A DNA stretch of 64,000 nt, from the NCBI GenBank assembly GCA_013396655.1, contig WBMV01000141.1:1-64000 (forward strand), in the 5' to 3' direction. The notes beneath the pieces are model-generated. The model was not told the DNA's origin and did not search any database. It saw nothing but the letters and a program-made list of their open reading frames with translations. Origin of the DNA: Campylorhamphus procurvoides. Lineage: Eukaryota > Chordata > Aves > Passeriformes > Dendrocolaptidae. This document shows positions 26,101-36,900 of the stretch, in pieces. Numbering within the stretch: position 1 is the first letter of the stretch; each line of letters opens with the position of its first letter. Made by a program: the position numbers and the translations under genes.

Positions 26101-26468
26101 GCCTGGAGAAAAGGAGGCTCATGGGTGACGTTACCACTCTCTCTACAACTACCTGAAAGGAGATTGTAGCCAGGTGGGGGCCTGGTCTCTTCTCCCAGGC
26201 TACTAGTGAAAGGACAAGAGGAAATGGGCTCAAACTGCACCAGGGGAAGCTCAGGCTGGACATCAGGAGGCATTTCTTCACTGGAAGGGTTGTCAGGCAT
26301 TGGAATGGACTGCCCAGGGAGGTGGTGGAGTCAACATCCTTGAAGGCATTCAAGAGACAATCAGAAGTGGCACTTCATGCCATGGTCTGGTTAACAAAGT
26401 GATCATCAGCCAAAGGCTGGACTCGATCTCAGAGGTTTTTTCCAACCTAAACGTTCTGTGATTCTGTA
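26101..26468 (+). mobile_element. CR1 LINE 3'-end fragment (different subfamily)
   Basis: The sequence includes CTCTACAACTACCTGAAAGG, GTAGCCAGGTGGGGGCC, TCTTCTCCCAGG and GTCAGGCATTGGAATGG, and ends AACGTTCTGTGATTCTGT. This is a well-known avian CR1 subfamily distinct from the copies with GGTGGTGAGGCACTGG. Plus strand, 5'-truncated. Confidence 0.92.
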
Positions 26469-28803
26469 AGGCATTTTTTTCTTTCTCCTTTCTTCAGGGA
26501 CTATCAATAGACTGGGAAAGGATGCCAAGAGACCCATCCAGATCACCCCTCTGTCCTGAGATGGGCTCTCTCATACCTACAGTCTTCATGGCACTATTTG
26601 CCTAAACTTTTTTTTGACAAAACTTTATTTTAAACCCCATATATCTCCTTAGGTAATCTATTCCACTGTTTAGCTAAGGAATTTCCTCACCATCTAGTCT
26701 GCATTTGACATTGCACCAGCATTTCATATCCACACATCAGGACAGATAAAAGTAACTGATGGAAAAAGCAGTGGCAGCAACACAGAAACTTGGCATGTAT
26801 CTGATGATGCTTTTTCTTTTTTTATTTTTCCCAAGAAGAATAAATGTAAATCGAACCCAATAACTTAGTGAATATAGCTAAGAAATACAGTTGGGGTTGT
26901 TGATATTTCTGTGCATACATTAACTCCACCTGAGTTGAAGAATCAGTAATTTTCTGTTAAAGTTCTAACTCCTAGCCAGCAAATATTGGTAGTGTACTAG
27001 TGTGGGGAAGTGCTGGCAGAAACACATGGCTAGATCTTTTTTCTTGCAACCACAATACAATATAATCTAATATTACTGTAGGTCCTGTGGGAAGAGATAA
27101 CAGTTCTATTGATTTGCACCTTTAAAACTGAAACCTACCAACATTGTAAAGGATGTACATTTGAAATCAAACTGAAAATATATCATAAACAAGCTATTAG
27201 ACTGCTTTCTTAGAAATGCCACTTGAAAGTGCTTTACAGCATTGTAAATAGTCAAAAGATAAATTCTTGCACCAATGGAAATATTGCCAGTGATAAGCTG
27301 CTGTTTCAGAAGTGACTGGAGAGGAAATGAAGGTGCTGTGTAGTTTCTATATAGTCAGACAGTATAGCAAAGTCAAGACCATGTGGAAGATGTGTAGGAA
27401 AAATTAGACTGCTAGGACAAGCTGGGATATTAACAGCTGCCACCAAGATGACCTGTGCTGCTGGCATTTTATCTTGTCTTGCAATGTACAAGAATTATTA
27501 TATTTTTGTTACATTTTCTTTTTTTCTTTCTCTGAATCTATGAGTACTTTAAAAAATGGAGGACAATTAAAAGAGTAAAGCTAAGTTACTTACATTCCTG
27601 TAGAATTTCTTTAAAAGTGTAATAACTTTTTGAGGACATCTTTCAAGACATCATCAATATGTCAACCCTATTTGCTTATTCCTCCCAACCTCTGAATTTG
27701 GTTTTCTTTATTGTCCTTATTGCAGCATTTGGGGCATTGTTTTTGTTTTATTTTGGGTTGGTTTTTTTTTTTGCTTAGGTGAAAATTGGTTGTTTGTGCC
27801 AGAGTTAGCAACTGTGGTTATTATGACCATTACAGTGGGTTAAGAGAAACAGGTTTTTAGGGAGAATGTCATCTTCCAACCATTCGAGGCATCTATATTT
27901 TGATAAAAGGCTCTCTTTGTCTCTACATTGATTACAAACAGAGCCTGAAGTGACTGGTTTAGATATAATGTCTACATCAGATGAATCATACCCTGAAATT
28001 TGCACTGAATAGACTTGGTTACCGAGAGCACCAATTTTGACATCAGTTTTGTAATAACTTGTACAAGTTGTTTCTGTCTTTTGCAATACCTTTGGATTCA
28101 GTGAAGTGTCTGATGAAGAAGCAAACACTTGCAGACTTTTTGGCTCTGCCTAAGTTAGGAACTAAGAGCGCACCTTCCCCACAGGCAAACATGTTGCAAC
28201 ATAAAATGCAAATAGCTTGAAAGAAAAACAGAAGCAACAAAGACACAGCTCTTTATATGCCCTAGAGGAAGAAGAGAAACTGGCAAGACATTTGTGAGAC
28301 AATTCAGGGAAGAGTCATTTGACATAACCATGATGACACTCCTATTATTGGTTTTAAAAGTCTTGACTTGTCACAAAATATACTTTGCTACAGCTGTAAT
28401 TAAACAATGGACAAAAGAGCTTAGTACCAACAAGGAAACAAATTCACATTTAATATTTGTTAGTTCACATTTTTCTAACAAGACAGTTCATTCAGAGTCA
28501 GCTCTTTGAGCATGGTTAATACTTTACACAAAAAATAAATTAATCAATAGTGTTTGCATATACAAAAGAAGACAACTGGCAAAATTTAGTCACAGTTGCT
28601 GCTCAACAGCAATTATCTCAAAGATGAACCTCTGGTCATATGTGACAATTAAGATGGTAACTCAGCTGGTTTATATAAGAAAATAGCTTGGCTTCTATAG
28701 AAAAAAATTAAAATCTGCAGTTCTTAGCTATACAAACACTCATGCTGTTGTCCTTATCTCCACTATGCTCCTGTTCGGAATTAACACGGGGGGATTTGTC
28801 CTG
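26469..28803. other. Intergenic DNA and probable claudin 3'UTR
   Basis: AT-rich sequence to the left of (3' to) the claudin gene. Its right part should contain the 3'UTR of that minus-strand gene. No further coding region recognised. Confidence 0.5.
28449..28454 (-). terminator. Candidate poly(A) signal (ATTAAA) for the claudin gene
   Basis: ATTAAA on the minus strand about 350 bases past the claudin stop codon. It is the second commonest vertebrate poly(A) hexamer. Chance occurrence is likely in this AT-rich DNA, so this is only a candidate. Confidence 0.25.
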
Positions 28804-29448
28804 TCAGGATTTTGTGATAATGTTTGTGGTGACCGGAAACCTGTACAAGAGAGAAAAAGTCCCACTTAGCAGCAGGAGGATGACAGCCACAATCCCAACA
28901 GGAATTGCAGCACCAGCTTCCTGTGCCACTGGACTGGAGGGCATGTAGTAGGAAGGAGGAAAAGCAATGCTCTGGTTGTGTGTTATAGAATAGAAATTCC
29001 AGCTCACAGGAATTAGGATGCACAGACCAGCAAATATGTAGAAGAAGCCACCCACCAGGAAAAAAGGGGTAATGAGAGTTTTGTGAGTGATTCCCATATA
29101 TACATTTCTCAGAGCAAATATTGTAGCAGCCAGTCCCAGCAAGCCCATGAACATGGCAACCAACAGGAGACCCTGAGCAGCAAAAATCTCGTGGGGGACG
29201 AAGGAGTCATAGCTATTGAATTTATGGCAGAACTGTTCTCTATAGCCAGGCGAGACGTGAAGGTAACTGATAAAGCAGACTTTCCAAATCCCCACCCAGG
29301 CAATGCCAGAGGAGATGATGGTGGTGTTGTCCACATGCCACACTCTCCATTCCACAGTTCCCATTGAAACGGTGCACAAGATCCAGCCTATTGTACCCAG
29401 AGCAAAGGCAGCCAGCTGGAGGTGCGAGGCACTGACCGGGGAGCTCAT
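28804..29448 (-). CDS. CLDN34: Claudin, CLDN34-like (214 aa, single coding exon)
   Basis: A four-pass tight-junction-type membrane protein. Hydrophobic segments lie at about residues 9-29, 89-111, 127-148 and 177-202. The first extracellular loop has the claudin core: W34, then G53-I54-W55 followed by C58 and C74, the expected disulphide pair. The segment CTVSMGTVEWRVW resembles mammalian claudin-34 as I recall it, and the position beside SHROOM2 on the same strand matches CLDN34 in human Xp22. The start was taken at the ATG at 29448: upstream codons lie beyond a 3' splice site at 29507-29508, and 214 residues suits the family. Oddities: C58 and C74 are 15 residues apart rather than the usual 8-10, the arginine usual just before the second membrane segment is replaced (AAQG for AAR), and the C terminus (ITKS) lacks a PDZ-binding YV. 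Claudin identity is firm. Orthology to CLDN34 rests on synteny and resemblance. Confidence 0.88.
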   Translation of the reverse strand: MSSPVSASHLQLAAFALGTIGWILCTVSMGTVEWRVWHVDNTTIISSGIAWVGIWKVCFISYLHVSPGYREQFCHKFNSYDSFVPHEIFAAQGLLLVAMFMGLLGLAATIFALRNVYMGITHKTLITPFFLVGGFFYIFAGLCILIPVSWNFYSITHNQSIAFPPSYYMPSSPVAQEAGAAIPVGIVAVILLLLSGTFSLLYRFPVTTNIITKS

Positions 29449-29506
29449 CCTCTGTGGGTCTTCTGCTCTGTCACAGACACAGTTGCCATGTGAAGAGAGG
29501 GAGGCA
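29449..29506 (-). other. CLDN34: 5'UTR part of the claudin coding exon, with 3' splice site
   Basis: On the minus strand the pyrimidine-rich TTTTTGTTTCAG ends at 29507, a good acceptor, and the exon would start at 29506. This leaves 58 bases of leader before the ATG. It implies at least one non-coding exon farther right (above 29506), which I could not place. Confidence 0.6.
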
Positions 29507-32221
29507 CTGAAACAAAAATAAAATGTCAAGGGCAATTCTTATTGTGAATTCTTAAGGTGAATAGGTGAGCGCCTGTTTGAAAAAAACAACCATCAGGAGA
29601 GAAGGTGTGCATAGGGGGAGGAGGGTATGCATCTTTCCCCAACTGTAACGAACTGTTGAAATTTCATATCTATGGACAAATAACATCTTTTTAAAAATTC
29701 TGTATATGTTATTGTACCACGTGGAGAAGAAAGGACCGTACAATCTCCTTTCTACATTCACAAAAAGGAAATTCGTGTCTTTTTCCAAGTTATTTTTTAA
29801 TTTGTTAATTAACCACTGTGTTCAAAGATCCTTATATATGCTACATATAATCAGGAGCCCAAGAGTTACTGGTTATCAGAAACTAAATCAGAGAAAATCC
29901 TCAGTCCCTGGCTGTTGCAAGAGATCCTACTAAGCAGCTGCAGAATGCGTGCTCTTCTCTCCTGCCAGCTGTGGTTTTGATGCCGCAGCCCAACTTGAAT
30001 AGACTTCACCTCTTGTACTGCCCTTACCAAGAGTTGCTGGGACCAGCATTAGACAGAAAACACCACAGTTCAAAGGCATAAGCAAATCCAGATCACAAAG
30101 TATAATAACAACTGCTGAACTTTGACCACTTTTAGATTATTTAACCATGAATGCATTAGCAGAAATACTTGAATTAATCAGAAATATAGTGCACTGTGCA
30201 GGGCTGGAGCCTGGATGTGCTGCCATTGCTTTCACACCCTCAAACTTCAGCCAAGATTTCTTTAGTGTTTTACTTTTACAAATCCCACTGGTTCATAACC
30301 TGCCCAGCTTCCTCAGCTCAAATCATCCTAAGACTGTGGTGGAAAATATTTTAGTCATTGAGTCTAGCAAAAGATTTAATCGTTGTTTGCTGACTGTAAA
30401 TTCTGAGTGCAAATTAGGCTTTTATTCTATTATTAAAAAAAAAAAGCGCCTGTTAAATTACAACATCTTTTGCACAAACTTCTGGACAATTATATGAATG
30501 GTCTGTGATGAGAGATGCGGTCTCAAATTTATAATGTAGATCTGAGAGGCTCTAGGAATCTGTATATTTTATAGGTTATTTTAAATACCTGTTCTTCTGC
30601 TCTTATTTCATTCAAGACTGAAGAAACGCTATACCAAGTCAACTCTAAGATAGATCTGCAACAATGTTTTGTTCTAAAGCAACAACTTTTCTATTTACTG
30701 ATCTTAAACTGAAAAGGCTCGATTGCTGATACAAGTTATTTGCAAAAATCCATCCGTGGAAATCTTAAATAAAAATATCTTCATAACAATACAGTCTTTA
30801 TCAAACATTGTCCATCTTCTCATAGCAGTGCCCACTACATACTTACTTCAGTCCTGAAGCTGATGCCAGTCAGGAGAGGATGGGACAGAGAGATTTTTGA
30901 CACCAGCCAAACACAGCAACATCTGCAATTTCATCATTTTGGCCTCCCAATTCATCTGTGTATCTCCAATAGGATTGATTTCCTGTGGGACATATTAATC
31001 TCCATTATTGCACATGTACATTTAATCCTCTCTGGCATGGAGGAAATTGCTCTGGAAGCGTGTCCTGTATTTTTGTATACTTAAACCAAAACCAATTTAT
31101 AAATACTTTCTCAATTTGCTGTGTTATTTACAAAGTGATTATAAACCCTGCTTTCTAACTAACTGTTGTTACCAGACACAGAGGACAGTAACGCCCAGGA
31201 TATTATGAATGGTTTTCTTCCTGTCCCAATACCACATCAAAATAGCATATTTTCTGTTCATGTCTAGTGAAGGGAAGGTGATAGACAGAAAAGACTATGA
31301 GCAAAGGAGTCCTGTGGTGACTCCCTTCTGCTCCTGTTGGAATCAGCTGAGCACACAGAAGCTAAACCTGACCCGTATGAAAATATCATTTTGTGCAGAG
31401 ACTGTATATCTATAATACTTCTCATGTGCATCATAAACATTCATTTAAACAACTTGATGGTATCAAGGTCATAAAAAGTAGGCAGCAGGTGAATCCCTGT
31501 CATCAAAACTTTTTCAGAGTATGTTATTAGTGTAAAACTTCATTAATTGAATGTACCCTCCTGCCTGCTCACAGAATGAAATGAGATTGTATCTATGATT
31601 CTGAGCCCCCTACCAAACCCTCACATGTTAAGGTATTTAGAATCATGTCCAGAATTGAATTATAAAATTGAAAAAAAAAAAGGAAAAGTGCTTTTTTCCT
31701 GCAAGATTCAAAACCACCCCACAGAACAAGCAAACAGACAAGATGAAAGAATTCAAGGTTTATACAAAAGTTCTGAAAACACTGGAGAATAACCAGCCAA
31801 GAAAGATGGACTTTAGGTGAGTTATCAAATGTCTAGACACACAAAAAAATTGCATGATTCATTTTGGCTCATTTCTCCACACCCTGCCCGATGGAGTTTG
31901 TTTGATCTAACATGGTATCACTGACTTAGGGGAAAAACAAGGTTCAAAAGACATACATTTCTATCTCCTGATATTAAGATTCAGCAAGTAAATAAGGAAC
32001 AAAACATCAAGGTAAAGTAGTTACATGACTCTTCTTGCCATCTAAAAACATGTCAAAATTAAAACAAAGCTCTAGTTCCTGATTACAGTCTCTACCACTA
32101 TGAATATTAATAAACACACTATTGGTTTTGCTGACATAATCAAAAGAGAACAGATACGTATCACTTGCCAGAGGCATTGATTTTAAAGAAAGCCTTTGGC
32201 AACGAGAATCAGGGAAATTCG

Positions 32222-32250
32222 TTTTCCTCCAAGTGTGCGTTGGAGGAAAA
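32222..32250. repeat. Perfect short inverted repeat (11-bp stem, 7-nt loop)
   Basis: TTTTCCTCCAA at 32222-32232 is exactly complementary to TTGGAGGAAAA at 32240-32250, with loop GTGTGCG. A further CG/CG pair could form outside a two-base bulge. The stem is too short for a typical microRNA precursor. Confidence 0.7.
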
Positions 32251-32396
32251 TACGTTGATTTTTCAGGCCCACTGTGTCAAGTATTCCCAAAAAAGACACT
32301 TGGCTTGCAGATGCCCAGTAAAACCGGGAGCGAGCTGCAGAGGGCGTCTCCTTCCAGGATTTCACCCATTCCAGCGGCTCCCTTGTTGAGACCTCA

Positions 32397-32443
32397 AGGA
32401 AGGAGGGAGGGAAGCAGAGAGGGAGGGAAGGAGGAAGGGAGGT
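32397..32443 (+). repeat. (GGAAGGAG)n purine-rich simple repeat
   Basis: About 45 bases of G and A with repeated GGGA and GGAA units, directly after a GC-richer block (32320-32390). Confidence 0.75.
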
Positions 32444-32727
32444 TGTAGCAAGAAGAGCAACAGGGCCCTGGGCATGGCTGGGGTTAACAGCAGCACCTGA
32501 GTCAGGACTTAGTCAGGTCCCTTCGAAGCCATGGACAAGCTTTTTGTCTCAGCTGGACCCTGAAAAAAGTCACGCATTTTGGTGAGACTGTGCAGCTTTC
32601 CATCCACAGGAGGTGGGTGATGCAGACACTGAACTTGGCTAAAACACCAGCAGTGCCATTCCTGCAGATTTCAAAGAGACATCCCTTTTGGAAAGGAAGA
32701 ATTTGATCTGTCACCAGCTTGTCATCC

Positions 32728-32742
32728 ACACACACACACACA
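32728..32742. repeat. (CA)n microsatellite
   Basis: About seven CA units. Confidence 0.8.
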
Positions 32743-33565
32743 GATTAATTAAATTCAACCTTTTGGTCCCTGTGCTAATGCCCTTTCCAGTCTTTTGAGC
32801 AAAAAAATATGAAAATTCAGTCCATTCATGTTTAGAGCTATACTGGATAAAATACAGTTCAAATCCCAGATCATATGCCGGGCTGTGCTAACATAGACAG
32901 CAGTGGCATCATCTGTTGGATGGTTTCATGCTGTAGTAATTCTATAAATATTTGAATTGATTTAATTAGTGTAGTAAAGTTACCTATATGGTCTGAATAA
33001 TACAATGATGTAACACTCTCAGTATATGAAATGTCCTAATGCTCATATTCAGCCAGCTAAAGGAGGTCTTTTGAGTAATTAGTTGGTGTCAGCGCCATGT
33101 GGTTCTTGATTCAGGAGTTCTCTCAGGGCTTCAGCACTCCAAGTTTGCACATCAGCTACTTCTTGGGATGGACTCAGCCTACACAGGCAACATCACCAGG
33201 AGGAACAAGCTAGATCTGTGTGGCGTCTATGTCAGTGGAAGAAAAGCATGACTGAAAACCCTTTTCACCCAAAGAAGTGAGAAAAGTTTTAAGAAATGGC
33301 TATGGTGCCATCTCTGTGTACCATGATTTCATCCACATTTTCATTTAAAATCAATTCAGTCCAATCCAATAAGCACACCAGCAGCTCCTGGGGACAGTCT
33401 TTGGAAAGGCTAGAAACCAGAGTTAAGAAGAGAGCTGCTTCTACAGGATTTTTCCCTTATAGTAATTTTCTCTCTTAATGTATCTTTAATTTCCTTCATT
33501 TGGAAGGACTTTCCTTCATAGATGTATTTTTAACCAAATATCCTACCTGAGTAAAACCAAAATAG

Positions 33566-33949
33566 GATCATAGAATGGTTTAAAAATCATTAAAAATCAT
33601 CTAGGTCCAACTCCCTGCCATGGGCAGGGACACCTCTCACTAGACCAGGTTGCTCAAAGTCCCATCCAACCTGGCTTTGAACACTTCCAGGAACAGGAGG
33701 TCAACAATTTCTCTGGACAACCTGCTCGTGCCCTCACAGAATTTCTTCCTAACATCATCTAAGCCTACCCTCATTCAGTTTGAAGTAATTTCTCCTTGTC
33801 CTATGACTACAATTCTGGGGGGGAGGAGTCCTTCTCAGTCTTTCCTGAGGGCCCCCTTCAGATACTGGAAGGTTGCTATCAGGTCTCCACACAACCTTCT
33901 CTTCTCCAGGCTGAGCAGCCCCAATTTTCTCAGCCTGTCTTCATAGGGG
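33566..33949 (-). mobile_element. CR1 LINE 3'-end fragment (antisense)
   Basis: It begins with ATCATAGAATGGTTT, the reverse complement of the CR1 tail. It continues with ACCAGGTTGCTCAAAG, CCATCCAACCTGGC, TTTGAAGTAATTTCTCCTTG and CTCCAGGCTGAGCAGCCCCA, and ends TCTTCATAGGGG, all antisense CR1 hallmarks. The minus-strand copy is about 385 bases, 5'-truncated. A plus-strand open frame here is an artefact of the antisense repeat. Confidence 0.92.
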
Positions 33950-36900
33950 TGTGTATATTAAAAGCAAATTGCTAGCTTTAGGTACAAATTTACACAGAGA
34001 AGACAGAAGCTACCAGTAAAAGATGATATGTGCTAGTGTATTCATCCAAAAATAGAAACTGGAAAGATCCTTTCGTATTTATTGCTGATTTTTGATTATA
34101 TTGAGTAGCTGTTTCCAAAAAGTGCATTGAGCCACTGCACATGCACTTCAGGGACAGAATGAGACATGACTTCCCCCCTCTTAGCTGCAAGAAACAGCTG
34201 AGAACGCCCAAGAACTGTGTTGCCTTTCCTACAGCTGCAAGCTTCCTTCTAGGTGCACAAATGGGAGTAAGCTGCTCTCTCAGCTGCCAAGTGGTTTCAT
34301 AGAGGAGGACTGGGCTCATCTGTGCATCAGGCTTGCCTTTGAAAAGACCATAAAATGCTGCAGCTGAGTAGGTAAAGGTCAGTTCTTTGTGGCCACAGTC
34401 TCACCTTCTGACATTCTCAGCAGCAGGAATGAACAGAAATGGAACTATACTTAAAATTTTGACAACATTTCTTTTACTTCTAGTAATTACTAGTGACAAA
34501 ACACTGGGGCTATGATATCAGTTCTCAAGGCAGAGAAACCTCAATGACAACAAATGCATTTCACTTCTGAAATTAATACTGTGTCCTCTGGAAAGCTGTT
34601 TTAGTTACATTCAGTAGTCTATATACATCTGCTGGGTTTCAGACCTGCTTTCTAAAACTAAACCTGTCTCAAGCTCCTGAAACAAGGATTTAAAAAACCT
34701 GCAAGTAAATGCAGGGGGGGAAAGGCTAGCATACTCTCTTAGTTTATGCATTTAAATATTATTAGGCCTATAGGTAACTGGGTCTCAGACTCTCTCATGG
34801 GCGATGAGGGCCTGTGCCAGGGGCAGATGTTCAACTTACAGGGTGGCATAAGAGAGTGCCCCCAACCACAGAATCACCCACAGGACTTGTCTTCAAATGC
34901 ATCATTTCATAAGATGGGTTGAGAGTCAGATGGCTCCAGCTTTCAGTGGCATGGAAGGAGTTCGCCATTTAGCAGAAGTCCTGTAGAGGTTGGTATGTGC
35001 TGGGCAACACATTCCCCAGCAGCAGCAGCCCCTCTGCAGTATCTGCCCCCTGGAACCTGAGGCACCAAGGCTGGATGGGCCAGTCATTAACGCCTGGAGC
35101 ATAAGATTTCAGACATGAAAAGAGGCTGCGCGGAAGTATGAGATGGAGCTGGGACTTGCCATGGGAATTTGTGGAACTCTTACACAAACTGCATGATACT
35201 CAAAGCCTGTACTAATGTCCTAGACCCATAAGTTTGGATGAGTCTAGAAGAGAAATTCAGAAATGTTTTTTATCCTTCTGACATCCCTGCTGCAGCCCAG
35301 CTGTTGTTGAAGCATGGCTTTATGTCTAAGGCTATTTACTTGCTGTGGTCCTGGCCTCAAAAGTTGCCAGAATTGGCTGCTAAGTCAGTCTACTCCTAGC
35401 TTCTTCGAAAGACATTTAAACAAACACTCATTGTGGCAGTTCTTCTGTTCCTATTTTCTAGAAATAAAGTTAGCTACATTTTTGACCTGTTTCTTGAACA
35501 CAATCTCCCTGACATTCATGAAGTCTTGAACGCTGATATCTCATGTTTAGGTTCCAGCTGTCACAACATACTTATTTTCAATTAGAAAAGACAAACTAAT
35601 AGAGCTAGCAATTACTGGAAAGTTGTTGTAGGATATTTCCAGATTTTATATGCCTTATGTACCTGCTTCCTCCAAATGTCAATATCCAGTATTATGAACT
35701 CTTCTGCTTCCACTCATTCAAAACAAGCAAACCAAAGCAATCTTCATTTCTGTTGCACCAAGTATGAACACACTGAAAATTAGCTGTGTAAAAGTTCTTT
35801 ACTTATTTCAAAAATTATTTTGATTTGCTTTGATTGTAGGATGAAGATAAATTGGTGTTTTCTATATATTCCTCGCTGGTTTTTCAAGCCCTAATTTACT
35901 TTTCTGTGGTTGAGCCCACCTTGCACTCTTGTTACCTAAGAATATGTTGCAGGCTTATAGGCAGTGGGATGGCAGTGGACTGGACCCAGGACTCAGATGA
36001 CTCCATATTATCAGAGTTTCTACAGATTGTCTTGCCTCTGCCTTAAAGGGAGCTCCATTTAGAATGGAAGTAGAACAGTCTAGGGACATTCCAGGAATGA
36101 CAGCCTCTGAAAATCAAGGCAAATATCCTGGCTATGTTGAGATGGGATTCTTTCAGAAGCTTCAGAAGGCAAAGAAAGCCCAAAAGCTTGCCTGCTCTGT
36201 GTGTCTGGCATAGAGGAAAGAGCACTAAGGGCTCAGAAATCTAACTAAGGCAACCACATCCAGGTCACAGAGAGCTCAGACAGGACTGGGAAGATGAGGG
36301 AACAGAATACAGGCTTGGGGGATGGGAAGATGCCACCCAAGAGGCAACACCTTCCACCCAAAAGAATAGGAACTAATGCTTCCTGGAGCCTGCAGGAGAA
36401 ATTAAGAACTCCTGAGCACCTGGAGTGTCAGCCTGGACATGCTGCACAAGCACCCGGTCAGGAGGAACCAGCATGGCCTGAGCCAACAGCACATCAGGAG
36501 CTGCTGCCGAGGGGGAATGGGGAACACACAACGTGCACAGCAACCTGCTCGTGAGACTGGCTCCACAGACAGAGGCTGGGGGGTTGGAGGGAGGGCTTTC
36601 CAAAAGGATAGGAGGCAATACTTGTTTCTTAGTGAATGAAAGCCCAGCTAAAATAAAAAACACTAAAAAATGTTCCGATAGAAGAGTGAGGTCTGAGCGT
36701 CTCTGTCTGCAGCACATCTGCAGTTTTGCGTTAGGAGTTCTACTGCAACTTGTAGCCACCTTAAGGAGAAGGTTCATGATAAACTCTTCCTATAAAAATA
36801 TGCACTAAATTATTTTTCCCAGCCCATGTAAGCAGGAATTAATTTATTTCCATTTATTTCATGTTTTAAGTAAATATTCTTGCTTTAGATGTTGCCAGGC

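Larger units (their letters stand above)
29507..33565. other. CLDN34: Region upstream of the claudin gene
   Basis: It should contain the claudin promoter and a non-coding first exon, but no CpG island or convincing donor site could be chosen. Short hairpin and purine repeats at 32.2-32.4 kb are listed separately. Confidence 0.4.

Noticed and set aside
33650..33946. 98-codon plus-strand open frame
   Set aside because: Entirely the antisense strand of a CR1 fragment.
36373..36777. 134-codon minus-strand open frame
   Set aside because: Overlaps several other frames of similar length in a GC-richer block; no domain recognised.
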